NCBI GenBank assembly: GCA_015057605.1
Contig: SVDX01000021.1
Span: 1 to 44,180 of the forward strand
DNA length: 44,180 nucleotides
From: Lachnospira sp.
GTDB taxonomy: Bacteria > Bacillota > Clostridia > Lachnospirales > Lachnospiraceae
Direction: 5' to 3'
Shown: piece by piece, positions 43,349-44,180 of the stretch
Position numbering within the stretch: the stretch's first letter is position 1
How the letters are laid out: every line of letters starts with the position of its first letter
The notes under the pieces: generated by a model
Databases searched by the model: none
What the model was told of the DNA's origin: nothing
Seen by the model: only the letters and a program-made list of their open reading frames with translations
Position numbers and translations under genes: made by a program

Positions 43349-43867
43349 TTAGAGTTTTGTTAAATGAGAGGAATTTTCCTTGAAAAATAAGTTTTTTTTG
43401 ATATTTGATTGATGAATTACACCACTTTGACACCATCCACGTCTCATGCCTGCTACCTTTTCTGCATACAACTTACGACCTCTGTCTGTAAATTCTCCTA
43501 TCATTGTTACATTCTTTTTTATCTGCATCATACTTTCCAATATATCCAACTTCTGCCCTGTAGAACCGTCCTTTGCAAAGGTAAAATCATTTTCTGTTAA
43601 TCTCTTATCCAAACACTTTTGGTAAAAATGGATTGCCGAAGCTGTCCCACTCTTATTTAGTTTAACTCCTGTTAGGTGCAGGAAATTATATCTGTGAAAA
43701 GCCACCTCGTAACCTTGTATAGATGACAAAATCTTTCCTTCTATCTGCAACTGCTTTTTCACATCCGAAGGCAGACCATAAAGGAATAATACCTTCTGAT
43801 CCTCAAGATTGTCCCTATATATCTCAGCCGCTTTTGTCATTATCTGAATTGCACGTCTTTTGTCCAT
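43349..43867 (-). CDS. PBECR4-like nuclease-fold protein, perhaps C-terminally truncated
   Basis: 172 residues from ATG 43867 (AAGGG 7 bases upstream; an earlier ATG at 43912 is possible). Segments such as SIQGYEVAFHRYNFLHLTGVKL, then ASAIHFYQKCLDKRL and FTFAKDGSTGQKLDILESM, resemble PBECR4 domains, a nuclease-like fold found in phage and mobile-element proteins of Firmicutes. The end (GMRRGWCQSGVIHQSNIKK and on) does not continue like the family members I remember, so a frameshift or truncation near 43430 is possible. The gene is in the degraded right end of the window. Confidence 0.6.
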   Translation of the reverse strand: MDKRRAIQIMTKAAEIYRDNLEDQKVLFLYGLPSDVKKQLQIEGKILSSIQGYEVAFHRYNFLHLTGVKLNKSGTASAIHFYQKCLDKRLTENDFTFAKDGSTGQKLDILESMMQIKKNVTMIGEFTDRGRKLYAEKVAGMRRGWCQSGVIHQSNIKKNLFFKENSSHLTKL

Positions 43868-43895
43868 AACCAAACCCTTAATTCCGTAATATTTA

Positions 43896-43938
43896 GAAAA
43901 GGGAATGTTCATGCCACAGCACCAAACATTCCCTTTTC
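43896..43938. repeat. Inverted repeat upstream of the PBECR4-like gene
   Basis: A perfect 14-base inverted repeat, 43896-43909 with 43925-43938, 15-base loop, T4 in the 3' arm on either strand. It could be a terminator for minus-strand transcription from the right, or a leader hairpin. Confidence 0.7.
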
Positions 43939-44040
43939 ATGGTTGATTTTTCCGTTGCCTGCCAACCTCCGACACCTGCGTTCGGAAAACGTATCAGATT
44001 TTAGGTGTCAACCCACCGCTGATGCACCATTTTTGGCGGG

Positions 44041-44106
44041 TCATTCAACCAATATGGTTATCATAACAGCTATTGCCGTAAACCTATTAATTTGTCTAAT
44101 CTTCAT
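44041..44106 (-). CDS. Possible 21-residue hydrophobic peptide
   Basis: ATG 44106 lies 9 bases after AGAGGAGG and opens a 21-codon frame: a basic start (MKIRQINRFT) and a hydrophobic end (AIAVMITILVE). It is typical in form for small peptides on conjugative elements or type I toxins. I cannot assign it. The 200 bases around it hold no longer gene. Confidence 0.35.
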   Translation of the reverse strand: MKIRQINRFTAIAVMITILVE

Positions 44107-44180
44107 AATACTCATCCTCCTCTTTATTCAGCACACCCTTTTTATGACAACCTGCTCCAAACTAAATATTGTGTGTAGCA

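Noticed and set aside
43893-43940. A 15-residue leader peptide frame on the minus strand (MKRECLV start)
   Set aside because: It lies wholly within the 14-base inverted repeat and its loop, with only a weak ribosome site; chance is as likely.

Overview
The window is a low-GC Firmicutes chromosome segment whose gene content points to a gut Lachnospiraceae species. Signs of this are a pectin-use locus with Lpl-type ABC transporter, GH28, CE12 and GH105-like genes, a second GH43 gene, HemZ, and promoters dominated by TGnTATAAT extended -10 elements. Lachnospira (formerly Eubacterium) eligens or a close relative is my best guess; this is inferred from content, not from a search.

Layout. 1-3071: the 5' end of an IS3-type transposase gene cut by the window edge, then a class A penicillin-binding protein, both on the minus strand. 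3255-3905: a YigZ protein. 4102-13743: a pectin-oligosaccharide locus, with a very strongly codon-biased lipoprotein binding protein, two permeases carrying unusual N-terminal extensions, a rhamnogalacturonan acetylesterase, a small GH105-like protein that seems to lack the catalytic part, an intracellular GH28 polygalacturonase and an ABC half-exporter. A 24-bp perfect inverted repeat lies between this locus and the convergent typA gene. 16005-28226: housekeeping genes (an SSB-like OB-fold protein, GH43 glycosidase, relA/spoT, a metallo-beta-lactamase-fold hydrolase, hemZ, an HD-GYP protein, aspS, a zinc-ribbon membrane protein, DUF1294, glyA, an HD hydrolase).

28314-37750: an Agr-type peptide quorum-sensing locus with an unusual order: LytTR regulator, GHKL kinase, terminator, paired LytTR-like boxes, agrB, a large P-loop NTPase with helical repeats, and agrD, a 49-codon gene that overlaps the 3' end of the NTPase gene. 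A small secreted protein follows, then two membrane-anchored extracytoplasmic proteins interleaved with two ABC-2 type permeases and one ATPase. The NTPase has foreign-looking arginine codons and sits exactly between agrB and agrD, which are normally adjacent. This is the best candidate for an undescribed system: a peptide signal, its processing protease, an intracellular NTPase and a transport module in one locus.

37945-42241: a Fic protein with its own inhibitory motif, then a 340-base region of about nine hairpins. This region is bracketed by two near-identical terminator-like stems and built from two copies of one element, with conserved unpaired segments and compensating changes in the stems. 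It leads into an OmpR-type two-component system with two small membrane proteins. 42242-44180: degraded and mobile DNA, with a 33-base-period repeat, the C-terminal remnant of a DUF4143-type ATPase, a convergent two-gene operon whose first gene is a paralogue of the 41873-42241 gene, a PBECR4-like nuclease-fold gene, and a fragmentary right end.
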